Source of the DNA: Acholeplasmataceae bacterium
GTDB taxonomy: Bacteria > Bacillota_I > Bacilli_A > Acholeplasmatales > UBA5453
Direction of reading: 5' to 3'
Length of the DNA stretch: 56,496 nt
Assembly: GCA_012522345.1 (NCBI GenBank)
Contig: JAAYKO010000027.1
Location: 1-56,496 of the forward strand
In this document: in pieces, positions 1 to 7,535 of the stretch
Layout of the letters: every line of letters starts with the position of its first letter
Position numbering within the stretch: the stretch's first letter is position 1
Translations under genes and position numbers: made by a program
The notes under the pieces: generated by a model
What the model saw: only the letters and a program-made list of their open reading frames with translations
What the model was told of the DNA's origin: nothing
Databases searched by the model: none

Positions 1-20
1 CTCCAAATAAATATTGAGTA

Positions 21-58
21 AAGCAACTACTAAAATTTTTTGGTGGTTGCTTATTTTT
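21..58 (+). terminator. Rho-independent terminator of an upstream tRNA gene
   Basis: A 10-bp stem (arms 21-30 and 43-52, one G-U pair) is followed by a T-rich tail. It sits just behind the CTCCA that opens the window, so it probably ends a tRNA transcript lying mostly outside the window. Confidence 0.6.
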
Positions 59-97
59 ATGTTAATTTATAGTTGAAGTTCTTTAGGGAGGAATTTT

Positions 98-613
98 ATG
101 TTTAAGAAAATTATAGGGATTACAATTACATTATTAATTAGCTTTACTTTATTTGGATGTAAGGATGAGTTGCCAAAAAAGGATATAATAAACATTTCCT
201 TTGAGGAACTACCAATCTCGCTTGAGACTGGTGAAGATTTATCTGTGATAATAAAAACATCAGAAGTACTAACATTATTACTTGCTGAAAATGAATGGCT
301 ATCAGCTGTTCCTGCATGGTTGCCAGAAGATACAAATAGATGGGTAGTGTTTGACGATGATTTCTTTGCTAATAATGTACTTATTATCCATTCTGAAATT
401 ACAAATAGCGTTAGCATTTCATATTCATTAGAAAACATTCAAATTGTAGAAGGTAGTTTAGAATTAAATATTTTAGGAGAGTATTATGGTGATACTATGT
501 ATGATACACTTGGTTTTGCTTATTTTGTTGTTGAAGTTTTAAAAAGTAATCTTCAAGAAATCGAAAGTTTTAGTGTAAATAAAAGATACGAGCAGTTAGA
601 TTATAATAATTGA
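98..613 (+). CDS. Small lipoprotein of unknown function
   Basis: The 171-residue product begins with a lysine-containing N-terminus and a hydrophobic stretch ending in the lipobox LFGC (Cys21), so it should be lipidated and held on the outer face of the membrane. The start at 98 has an AGGGAGG ribosome binding site 6 bases upstream. The mature part is acidic, without cysteines or repeats, and I do not recognise a domain. The gene stands alone between two terminators inside a region that looks inserted at a tRNA gene, so it may be cargo of that island. Its role is unknown. Confidence 0.75.
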   Translation: MFKKIIGITITLLISFTLFGCKDELPKKDIINISFEELPISLETGEDLSVIIKTSEVLTLLLAENEWLSAVPAWLPEDTNRWVVFDDDFFANNVLIIHSEITNSVSISYSLENIQIVEGSLELNILGEYYGDTMYDTLGFAYFVVEVLKSNLQEIESFSVNKRYEQLDYNN

Positions 614-662
614 CTTCAACTTCTAAAATAACTTCTTTTCATTTAATTCAAAATATATAAGT

Positions 663-699
663 AATAGATTTGATGCGATTGTATTAAGTCTATTTTTTC
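663..699 (+). terminator. Terminator after the lipoprotein gene
   Basis: A 12-bp stem with two G-U pairs (arms 663-674 and 683-694) runs into a T-tract. It separates the lipoprotein gene from the AbiE genes. Confidence 0.55.
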
Positions 700-784
700 T
701 TTATATAAATAAAAGTAAATTTACTATATTTTTCTTAATATATAGTATAAGAGAAATTTGACGCAATATAATTGTCGTTTTATC

Positions 785-857
785 GTTACATTTTAGTAAT
801 TATAATTGCCAAATTGTAACATAAGTGCTATAATTATCATGAAAGGGTGATAATTAT
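785..857 (+). promoter_or_regulatory. abiE promoter with two inverted repeats (likely autoregulatory operator)
   Basis: The promoter is TTGCCA (806-811), a 17-base spacer and TATAAT (829-834). Two inverted repeats cover it. Arms 785-794 and 811-820 (9 of 10 paired) overlap the -35 box. Arms 830-839 and 848-857 (10 of 10) span from the -10 box to the start codon and enclose the ribosome binding site. Described AbiEi antitoxins repress their own promoter by binding inverted repeats, and this layout fits that. The second repeat could also hide the ribosome binding site in the mRNA. Confidence 0.65.
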
Positions 858-1593
858 GAAATATTTAGAACAATTTTCTTTAAAGCGGGTATTTGATTTC
901 TCTTATGTTGTAGATATAACAGGTAATGTAGATTTAGCTAGTGGCATTATTCAAAATTATTTATCTAAAGATTATATTAAACGAGTAAAGAAAAATTTAT
1001 ATGTTGCTACAAGTTTAGAGACTGGTGGATCTATTCCATCTAAGTTTGAGATAGCTTCTAACATCACAAATAGTTCGTTTATTTCATACCATAGTGCTTT
1101 TGAGTTTTATGGCTATCAAAATCAAGTTTATAATGAAATTTATGTATCAAGCTTAGAACAATTTCGCCCATTCGATTTCGAACATAACAAATATGTTTGT
1201 AAACGAGTTAAAGATGAAAGTTTTGTTAATACAGTTAATGGTGTAAGAATAAGTACTATTGAAAAAACAATTGTTGATAGTATCGATAGTATTAAATCAT
1301 TCGATGATTTTGAAGAACTCTTTGAAGTGCTATCAATAATACCTCTTATTGATGGTAGTAAAATACTTACTTATTTAGAACATGTAAATAAACGCATACT
1401 TTTTTCAAAAACAGGATTAATATTATCTTTTTATAAAGATGGATATAATATAACAAAATATCATTTAGATGAAATGAAGAAAAATGGTGTTAATAAAGCA
1501 AGTTATTTTACAAGCGAGAAACATCGTTTAAACAAATATTATAATGAATGGAAACTCCATAGTTATGATATATCTATGATAAAGGTGGATTAA
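856..1593 (+). CDS. abiEi: AbiEi-family antitoxin / transcriptional regulator (type IV toxin-antitoxin)
   Basis: The 245-residue product has the AbiEi layout: a short N-terminal winged-helix region (about residues 10-60, with GIIQNYLSKDYIKRVKKNLY), then a longer C-terminal domain containing the family-like segment with SYHSAFEFYG. AbiEi proteins repress their own operon and counter the AbiEii nucleotidyltransferase. The start at 856 was chosen because a GTG at 847 lies within the ribosome binding site AAAGGGTG. The gene ends 2 bases before abiEii, as expected of a co-translated toxin-antitoxin pair. Family assignment is by pattern recognition. Phage protection is known for some members only and is not shown here. 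Confidence 0.8.
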   Translation: MKYLEQFSLKRVFDFSYVVDITGNVDLASGIIQNYLSKDYIKRVKKNLYVATSLETGGSIPSKFEIASNITNSSFISYHSAFEFYGYQNQVYNEIYVSSLEQFRPFDFEHNKYVCKRVKDESFVNTVNGVRISTIEKTIVDSIDSIKSFDDFEELFEVLSIIPLIDGSKILTYLEHVNKRILFSKTGLILSFYKDGYNITKYHLDEMKKNGVNKASYFTSEKHRLNKYYNEWKLHSYDISMIKVD

Positions 1594-1595
1594 AT

Positions 1596-2564
1596 ATGAG
1601 AACATATACTTTAGTTGCACTTAATAAATTATCAAAAGATTTAAATTATAATCGAGATAGTTTAGAAAAAGTGCTAAGACTTACAGAAGTGCTTAAACTT
1701 TTTAATGAACATGAAGAATTAAAAGGCAAGTATGTTTTAAAGGGCGGTACAGCAATTAATTTGTGTTTGTTTGACTTTCCTAGATTGTCTGTTGATATTG
1801 ATTTAGATTTCAATTTAAATTTAAATAAAGAAGATTTAGAAGCGGCTAGAAAACTTCATCAAAAGATTATAAGTGAAAATATATCTATTAATGGTTATCA
1901 GATTTCACCTAGATCAAGATTTAGTTATACACTTGATTCATATCTTTTACAATACACGAATGCTGTTGGAAACATCGACAATATAAAGGTTGAAATAAAT
2001 TATTCTAACAGAGTTCACGTATTAAAACCAAAACGATATAATATAACTTCTAAAGTAATTGAAGAAACAACTATATTAGGATTAGATAAAGTGGAATTAT
2101 ATGGAAGTAAAATATCAGCACTTATTGGCCGAACAACAGCTAGGGATATTTTTGATGTTGCAGAAATGATAAGTCATCAAATTATTAAAAAAGAAGAACA
2201 CGATACGCTTAGAAAAACTGTTATATTTTACTTGTTATTGTCAAATGAATTTGAGCCTTTAGAAGTATTATTAAATAGGTTTAAAACTAATATTAAAGAA
2301 ATTGATTTTAATAATATAAGAAGAAATTTGCTTCCAATGTTAAAAATAGGTACAAATATAGATGTTGAAGAATTAAAGGAAGAAGTTCTTAACTATATTG
2401 ATAAGTTACTTGTTATAACTAATGATGAACAAAGATATATTGACTTATATAACCAAGGACAATATGAACCTTCATTTCTTTTTGAACAAGACAACATTGT
2501 TAGTGAAATAAAGGATCATCCAATGGCTGTTTGGAAGATGATTAATTTAAAAAACAATAAATAA
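1596..2564 (+). CDS. abiEii: AbiEii-family nucleotidyltransferase toxin (type IV toxin-antitoxin)
   Basis: The 322-residue product carries the AbiEii nucleotidyltransferase signature: KGGTAINL around residues 49-56 and the metal-binding DIDLDF around residues 67-72, with a helical C-terminal half. Family members such as AbiEii and MenT transfer nucleotides, in studied cases to tRNA ends, and stop growth. The active-site residues are intact, so the toxin is probably functional. The ribosome binding site AAGGTGG overlaps the end of abiEi, giving tight coupling. The pair lies between tRNA-Cys end sequences, which supports acquisition as mobile defence or maintenance cargo. Confidence 0.85.
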   Translation: MRTYTLVALNKLSKDLNYNRDSLEKVLRLTEVLKLFNEHEELKGKYVLKGGTAINLCLFDFPRLSVDIDLDFNLNLNKEDLEAARKLHQKIISENISINGYQISPRSRFSYTLDSYLLQYTNAVGNIDNIKVEINYSNRVHVLKPKRYNITSKVIEETTILGLDKVELYGSKISALIGRTTARDIFDVAEMISHQIIKKEEHDTLRKTVIFYLLLSNEFEPLEVLLNRFKTNIKEIDFNNIRRNLLPMLKIGTNIDVEELKEEVLNYIDKLLVITNDEQRYIDLYNQGQYEPSFLFEQDNIVSEIKDHPMAVWKMINLKNNK

Positions 2565-2567
2565 TGA

Positions 2568-2606
2568 TAACTGTGGAGGAAAATATGAATCAAAACCCCA
2601 CAGTTA
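2568..2606 (+). repeat. 9-bp perfect inverted repeat after abiEii
   Basis: Arms TAACTGTGG (2568-2576) and CCACAGTTA (2598-2606) start 3 bases behind the abiEii stop. No T-tract follows, so it is not a standard terminator. It may stabilise the 3' end of the toxin mRNA, or act as an operator for the small open frame behind it. Confidence 0.5.
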
Positions 2607-2767
2607 ATCTTATTAAATCAAGTGGAGGAAAGATGATAAAAGTGTGGGGAAAAGGTGATAATATGATATTAATCGTGTTAAAATCAACAATTAAAGATTT
2701 TCAAAAAAACCATCACAAAGCAAATAAACCTAACGGGTTCAAATCCGATTGGGGCCTCCAATTATGA
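2585..2767 (+). CDS. Doubtful small ORF of 60 codons
   Basis: An open frame with GGAGG 5 bases before its ATG, and a second in-frame ATG at 2633 also preceded by GGAGG. The product is lysine-rich and unrecognised. Its last codons run through the tRNA-Cys-like end at 2732-2760, which suggests either that the gene was truncated when the island inserted or that the frame is fortuitous. It follows abiEii closely, so if real it would be the third gene of that operon. Confidence 0.2.
   Translation: MNQNPTVNLIKSSGGKMIKVWGKGDNMILIVLKSTIKDFQKNHHKANKPNGFKSDWGLQL
2732..2760 (+). other. tRNA-Cys 3'-end fragment, putative attachment site
   Basis: The segment carries a TTCAAAT T-loop and ends TGGGGCCTCCA, that is a 3' acceptor strand, discriminator T and CCA. 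This matches the ends of Gram-positive tRNA-Cys genes (5' partner GGCCCCA). The T-stem is damaged (two mismatches) and no 5' half, D-arm or anticodon arm lies upstream, so it is not a working tRNA. The window itself opens with the same CTCCA followed by a terminator. A displaced tRNA end is the usual scar of integration at a tRNA gene. Confidence 0.5.
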
Positions 2768-2775
2768 TTAATGAG

Positions 2776-2806
2776 AACAATAGCCAGATAGTGTTATTGT
2801 TTTTTT
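2776..2806 (+). terminator. Terminator behind the tRNA-like end
   Basis: A 7-bp stem AACAATA (2776-2782) and TATTGTT (2795-2801) is followed by T's. It may be the original terminator of the displaced tRNA end, and it is directly followed by the intron-like RNA at 2809. Confidence 0.55.
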
Positions 2807-2808
2807 AT

Positions 2809-2990
2809 GTGTGATGGGCATGATATAAATCTAACGGGCGGAAGTCCCTAATGGAAAATTTGCCGAAACTATCTAGTTAACCGTAAGGTATAAGTCGAGA
2901 GGCTTGAACTGAAGGAAAGGAAACGCAAACTATCCCGGTGGACCGAACAGAAACTTAAAATAATTAGTCTCAACCAGATTGTGATAATCG
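2809..2990 (+). ncRNA. Truncated group II intron-like RNA (5' domain I part only)
   Basis: The segment starts with GTGTG, the GUGYG 5' boundary of group II introns, 2 bases behind a terminator T-tract. Bacterial group IIC introns insert at this type of site. What follows resembles a domain I: the GGGCGGAAGTCCC stem, GGTATAAGTCGAGAGG, and a purine-rich run with GGAAACGCAAAC. No reverse-transcriptase frame, domain V or 3' boundary is present, so it would be a 5' remnant. Alternatively it is another structured small RNA; the 3' limit is uncertain. Confidence 0.45.
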
Positions 2991-3010
2991 TTGATGTTCA
3001 AACAACTATT

Positions 3011-3034
3011 AAACTGCTTTCTATGCAGTTTTTT
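3011..3034 (+). terminator. Terminator before the amino-acid ABC operon
   Basis: A perfect 7-bp stem AAACTGC (3011-3017) and GCAGTTT (3025-3031) with a T-tract. It insulates the importer operon from the accessory region. Confidence 0.7.
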
Positions 3035-3108
3035 AATCCTTTTATGTGATATTTATCAAAAACTTTTTTTAGTGTTGTATATCGCTTTAATAAACTGTTT
3101 TTAAGGCA

Positions 3109-3114
3109 TATAAT
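3109..3114 (+). promoter_or_regulatory. -10 box of the amino-acid ABC operon
   Basis: TATAAT lies 24 bases before the substrate-binding protein start, with the ribosome binding site AAAGGAAGTG between. No strong -35 box is visible 17 bases upstream. Confidence 0.45.
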
Positions 3115-3137
3115 AATTATAAAGGAAGTGAGAAAAG

Positions 3138-3944
3138 ATGAAAAAACTTTTATATATAGGATTTATTTTTCTTTTGTTAATAGGGATTGCTTCATGTCAA
3201 CGAGAGGAAGATGTTATTCGCGTAGGAATGGATTTGAAATATCCGCCATTTGAAACAGTTATTGATGGTAAACCAGCTGGGATTTCAGTTGATATTGCTG
3301 AAGCTTTAGGAGAATATTTAGGAAAAAAAGTGAAGGTTGTAAATACTGAATATAGTTCTTTAATTCCAGCTTTACAATCTGGAGAAATAGATATGATTCT
3401 TGGTTCAATGAGCAAAACAGAAGAAAGAGCTCAAGTTGTTGATTTTAGCAAACCATATATTTATTTTCAAATTATTTCGTTAGTTAATAAAAATTTTGCA
3501 CAAGCAAATGGCTTAACGGAAGACTCAACAGTTGAAGATTTATTAAATCTTGAAAATGCAACATTTATTGGTTTGGCCTCTCAAGTGTCGGTTCAAATTC
3601 CTGAATCATATGGGAAACAAGTTAAAGTGGCAACTTCAATGGCTACAGCAGTTGAAGATCTTGTTCAAGGTGGAAGCGATATATTATTGATGAGCGGCAA
3701 CCCTGTAGCTGATGCGCGCAATGCAAACCCAGATACAACAATGATTATTTGGGATAGTTTTAGAGCGGCGCCAATTTGTGTTGTAGTAAGAAAAAACAAT
3801 GATCAACTCCTGGAAAAAATCAACGCTTTTATTGACACCATTTTTGATGAAGGTGGCCTTTATAACCAGCTTTATGACAAATATGATGATGAGATAAGAT
3901 CTATTTTAGGAGGAAAAGGAATTGAGTTTTATTTCCAAGAGTAA
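3138..3944 (+). CDS. Amino-acid ABC transporter substrate-binding lipoprotein
   Basis: The 268-residue lipoprotein (lipobox IASC, Cys20) has the family 3 solute-binding pattern: RVGMDLKYPPFE near residue 31, then GISVDIAEALGEYLGKKV and the LIPALQSGEIDMILGSMSKTEER segment that binds the alpha-amino/carboxyl group. It captures a polar amino acid or a relative outside the membrane and delivers it to the permease encoded next. It is the first gene of a three-gene operon. Its last 23 bases overlap the permease gene. The exact substrate (Glu, Gln, Arg, His or Cys type) cannot be read from the sequence. Confidence 0.92.
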   Translation: MKKLLYIGFIFLLLIGIASCQREEDVIRVGMDLKYPPFETVIDGKPAGISVDIAEALGEYLGKKVKVVNTEYSSLIPALQSGEIDMILGSMSKTEERAQVVDFSKPYIYFQIISLVNKNFAQANGLTEDSTVEDLLNLENATFIGLASQVSVQIPESYGKQVKVATSMATAVEDLVQGGSDILLMSGNPVADARNANPDTTMIIWDSFRAAPICVVVRKNNDQLLEKINAFIDTIFDEGGLYNQLYDKYDDEIRSILGGKGIEFYFQE

Positions 3945-4668
3945 AGTCTTTGCATATCTATTAGCTCTAATCAGTGTAATTGGATTTGTTTTATTTGTTA
4001 TTTTTAGACAGACAGGCCAGTTTAATTTAGAGGTTATTTTACCTTATCGAAAGATGCTATTCTCCTCTTTCTTTAACACGATAATTGTTTCAATGATTAC
4101 ACTTTTTAGCAGTTTGATTGTAGGATTTATCTTTTATCTGTTGTCAATTTCAAAAATAAAATATTTTAATGCAATCGTTGAAATATTTACGGAAATAGTT
4201 TATGGAACTCCACTTCTAGTTTTAGTAGTGGTCACGGCATTTTTAATCGGTCCAGCATTTGGTTCCTATAATCGTAACTTTTTAGGAATTTTAAGTTTGA
4301 TTTTATATATGGCTCCGTATATGAAAAATGTTTTTAAATCAGCAATTGCAAGTATCGATGAAGAGCAATATTTAGTGATTGAGGTTTTTGGATTTACTAA
4401 ATATCAAAAATATCGTTATATTATTTTTCCCCAAATCCTCAGAGTTTTAATGCCACCTTTGATGAACAATCTATCACTCGTTATTAAAGGAAGTGCGCTT
4501 TTAAATGTTTTAAGCTATAATGAATTGTTTTATACAACAGCAGTTATTCAGTCGAGAACCTATGCTTTTGTTGAAGGTTATATTGTAATGTGGATGCTTT
4601 ATTTAATTATTACAATTCCGCTATCCAATTTGGCCAAATTTATTGAAAGAAAGTGGGCAACGATATGA
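3922..4668 (+). CDS. Amino-acid ABC transporter permease
   Basis: A 248-residue membrane protein of the HisM/GlnP type with about five membrane segments. The cytoplasmic coupling loop (about residues 140-180: SAIASIDEEQYLVIEVFG followed by KYQKYRYIIFPQ) is the EAA motif that contacts the ATPase. The start is TTG at 3922, preceded by AGGAGG at 3908-3913, so it begins inside the binding-protein gene. The stop overlaps the ATPase start as ATGA. One permease gene is present, so the channel is presumably a homodimer. Confidence 0.92.
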   Translation: MSFISKSKVFAYLLALISVIGFVLFVIFRQTGQFNLEVILPYRKMLFSSFFNTIIVSMITLFSSLIVGFIFYLLSISKIKYFNAIVEIFTEIVYGTPLLVLVVVTAFLIGPAFGSYNRNFLGILSLILYMAPYMKNVFKSAIASIDEEQYLVIEVFGFTKYQKYRYIIFPQILRVLMPPLMNNLSLVIKGSALLNVLSYNELFYTTAVIQSRTYAFVEGYIVMWMLYLIITIPLSNLAKFIERKWATI

Positions 4669-5369
4669 AAATTAACATTGATTCGGTAACTCATACTTAT
4701 GATGTCGATGTTTTAGAAGATGTTAGCTTAACATTAGAAGGTTATCAATGTGTTGCCTTAATCGGAGTTAGTGGTTCTGGTAAAAGCACTTTAATCAGAT
4801 TACTTGCTGGTCTTGAAAAGCCAAGCAGTGGCACAATTACTATCGATGAGCAAGATGTTTTAAGTGAAGAATACAAAAGAAAGATTGGCTTTGTTTTTCA
4901 AAAACATAATTTGTTCCCCCATTTAACACTTAAGAAAAATATTTCATTAATCTTAGAGAAAACAAGAAACTTTTCAAAAAAAGAAGCATCAGAAAAAGCT
5001 GATTATTATCTCGAGATAATGCATTTAAAAGAGCAAGCAAATAAACTTCCTAAAAATGTTTCAGGTGGTGAAGCGCAAAGAGCATCTTTAGCGAGAGCTT
5101 TAAGCATTGAACCACAAATTATTTTTTTAGATGAACCAACTTCATCATTAGATCCGGTGTTAACTCACGAAGTTCTCACCGCTGTAGAAGATTTAAGAGA
5201 TAGCGGTAAGAATTTTATCTTTATTACGCATGTCATCAGTTTTGTTAAAGATTTTGCGGATTATGTTATCTACATGGAAAAAGGGAAAATCGTTGAACAT
5301 GGTAGTCCAGATATTTTAGAAAATCCAAAGACAGAATCGCTTAAAGAATTTATGGGTAAAGTTAGATAA
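4665..5369 (+). CDS. Amino-acid ABC transporter ATP-binding protein
   Basis: The 234-residue ATPase has Walker A GVSGSGKST near residue 35, Q-loop FQKHN, signature VSGGEAQRAS, Walker B IIFLDEPTSSLDP and the H-loop in FITHV. It powers the importer encoded by the two preceding genes. ATG 4665 is chosen as start because it forms the ATGA overlap with the permease stop; a GTG at 4653 would add four residues. A terminator pair follows. Family GlnQ/HisP. Confidence 0.93.
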   Translation: MKINIDSVTHTYDVDVLEDVSLTLEGYQCVALIGVSGSGKSTLIRLLAGLEKPSSGTITIDEQDVLSEEYKRKIGFVFQKHNLFPHLTLKKNISLILEKTRNFSKKEASEKADYYLEIMHLKEQANKLPKNVSGGEAQRASLARALSIEPQIIFLDEPTSSLDPVLTHEVLTAVEDLRDSGKNFIFITHVISFVKDFADYVIYMEKGKIVEHGSPDILENPKTESLKEFMGKVR

Positions 5370-5390
5370 AATAAGTATCATCTTACTAAG

Positions 5391-5420
5391 ACAACAACTA
5401 AATGGGTTGTTGTTTTTGTT
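5391..5420 (+). terminator. Terminator of the amino-acid ABC operon
   Basis: A perfect 8-bp stem ACAACAAC (5391-5398) and GTTGTTGT (5406-5413) with a T-rich tail, 22 bases after the ATPase stop. Confidence 0.8.
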
Positions 5421-5427
5421 TGTCTAG

Positions 5428-5461
5428 ATAGCTTTTTTAATTATTATAGAAGCTATTTTTA
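5428..5461. terminator. Second hairpin terminator, possibly bidirectional
   Basis: A 7-bp stem ATAGCTT (5428-5434) and AAGCTAT (5450-5456) followed by TTTTT. It backs up the hairpin just upstream. Confidence 0.5.
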
Positions 5462-5565
5462 AGGTAAGCAGTCAATTAAATAGTTTTTATTTTTATCTTT
5501 CTATCTGATTTGATAAATGGTATAATGTAAAAAAAACAGAGTTAAATGAGTTTGGGGGAAAAATA

Positions 5566-7353
5566 ATGTGGCCACAAATTATTGTTTTTAGTGTTATTAT
5601 TGTTACTTTGTTTTTATTTGCTCATGGCAAGCTGCGTTATGATTTTGTTGCCTTGTTGGCATTACTTGTTTTAGTTTTTAGTGGAATTATTAAAGCTGAA
5701 GATGCCTTTAAAGGCTTTAGTCATCCGGCGGTTATTACTGTAGCTGCAGTTTTGATTATTAGTAATGCATTGACAAAAACAGGAGCAATTGAAAGAATAG
5801 TTGATTTAGTCAATAAAGGTTCGGATAAGATTCAATTTAAAATTTTAAGTTTAATGGCTATTACAGCCATTTTATCTGCATTTATGAACAATGTTGGAGC
5901 TTTAGCATTAATTGTCCCAATTACAATCAGAATCGCTAAAAATAATAATATATCACCTTCAAAGCTCTTAATGCCTGTCGCTTTTGCTTCATTGCTTGGC
6001 GGGATGTTAACGAGTATTGGAACGCCACCTAATTTAATTATTTCAAGTTATCGAGTGGAAACGGGAAGGGAAGCATTTTCATTTTTTGCCTTTGCACCAG
6101 TTGGTTTGGGAATTGTTCTTGTTGGAATTTTATTCACAGTTTTAATTGGCTGGAAATTAATCCCAACTAGAGATTCAACGAGCTTAAAAGAACGCTTTAA
6201 TCTCGAAGATTATTTGTTTGAGCTTGTCGTCTCAGAAAAATGCAGTCCGCAAGGAATCAAACTTAAAGATTTTGCTGCGACTTATGGAATTAATTTAAAT
6301 GTAGTTAGTATTTTAAGAGGTCAGCGTCAAATTGTTTCTCCTGGTGGGAGTCAAGAGATTTTTCCTCATGATATTTTAATTGTTAAATCAATGCCAAGTA
6401 ATTTAAATGAATTAATCCATAAGACATGTTTAGAGCTTAAGGGTGCCAAGACTGATAAATTAGTTTCCGAGAAGTTGCTGAGATCCGATGATGTTGCGTT
6501 AGTGGAAGTGGTCCTAAGAAATGATTCTCATTTAATTGGAAGAACTGCTGTTGAGACAAAACTTCGCAATAGATACAATGCTAATTTAATCGCTGTTTCA
6601 AGAAAAGGTGTTTATACTGTTGAAAGGTTAAAAAAACTGAGATTTAATAGTGGTGATATTTTATTATTACAAGCGCCTAAAGTCTCACTTACTGATATGT
6701 ATGAAAAGATGCGTTGTTTGCCTTTGTCAGAGGAGGCAGTTGATTTAAAAATTGAAGATTTAACTAAAAAACAGTGGTTGACAATTATAATTTTTATTGC
6801 GGCAATCTTATTGGCTGCATTTAATGTTTTACCAATTCAAATTACTTTTGCATCAGCAGCGTTATTATTAGTTATTTTAAGAATTGTCACCCCCAGAGAG
6901 TTTTATGATTCAATAGAATGGCCAACAATAATTATGATTGGTTCACTATTAGTCTTAGGTCAAGCTTTAGAGAGTAGCGGTGCTTCAAATTCAATTGCGA
7001 CTTTAATCGTAAAACTTTCCAATACTTTTTCACCAGCCTTAATTTTAGCGTTTTTAATGTTGCTTACCATAATTTTAACAAATGTTATTAACAATACTGC
7101 AGCAACAATTTTAATGGCACCAATTGCCTTAAGCGTAGCAATCTACTTAGGCGTTTCGCCAGATCCTTTCTTAATGGCGGTTGTAGTTGGAGCTTCAAGT
7201 TCATTTTTAACTCCAATCGGACATCAGTCAAATACTTTAGTGATGGGACCAGGTGGCTATAAATTTACTGATTATTGGCGACTTGGCTTGCCACTTACAA
7301 TAATTTCTTTAGTAGTTGGAATACCTTTAATCTTACTTGTTTGGCCTTTTTAA
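5566..7353 (+). CDS. SLC13/ArsB-CitT superfamily transporter with two TrkA-C domains
   Basis: The 595-residue protein has about five N-terminal membrane segments (to about residue 205), a cytoplasmic insert (about 215-385), and a second set of membrane segments to the end. Each half carries the SLC13 hairpin signature: MNNVGALALIVP...GTPPN in the first and NVINNTAATILMAP...SSSFLTPIGHQSNT in the second. The insert holds two TrkA-C/RCK-C-like units (PHDILIVKS and SGDILLLQAP end strands). Relatives move anions such as dicarboxylates, sulfate or arsenite with Na+. The ligand of the TrkA-C part and the substrate are unknown. A single gene with GGGGG ahead of the ATG. Confidence 0.85.
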   Translation: MWPQIIVFSVIIVTLFLFAHGKLRYDFVALLALLVLVFSGIIKAEDAFKGFSHPAVITVAAVLIISNALTKTGAIERIVDLVNKGSDKIQFKILSLMAITAILSAFMNNVGALALIVPITIRIAKNNNISPSKLLMPVAFASLLGGMLTSIGTPPNLIISSYRVETGREAFSFFAFAPVGLGIVLVGILFTVLIGWKLIPTRDSTSLKERFNLEDYLFELVVSEKCSPQGIKLKDFAATYGINLNVVSILRGQRQIVSPGGSQEIFPHDILIVKSMPSNLNELIHKTCLELKGAKTDKLVSEKLLRSDDVALVEVVLRNDSHLIGRTAVETKLRNRYNANLIAVSRKGVYTVERLKKLRFNSGDILLLQAPKVSLTDMYEKMRCLPLSEEAVDLKIEDLTKKQWLTIIIFIAAILLAAFNVLPIQITFASAALLLVILRIVTPREFYDSIEWPTIIMIGSLLVLGQALESSGASNSIATLIVKLSNTFSPALILAFLMLLTIILTNVINNTAATILMAPIALSVAIYLGVSPDPFLMAVVVGASSSFLTPIGHQSNTLVMGPGGYKFTDYWRLGLPLTIISLVVGIPLILLVWPF

Positions 7354-7535
7354 ATAGCAGTAAGAACTAGAAATAACTATCAATAAAACTGCCAAAGGAT
7401 AAAAAAAACAAAAAAAACAATAGCCTCGAGATTATGGTAATATATCTAAAATATAACTTAAATAGTCGCCAAATAATAAAAAAAAGGTAAATATTTGCGT
7501 TAAGTAATGTATAATAAATAAAGAAAGCAAATAAA

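Noticed and set aside
2732-2760. Functional tRNA-Cys
   Set aside because: The 5' half, D-arm and anticodon arm are missing and the T-stem has mismatches.
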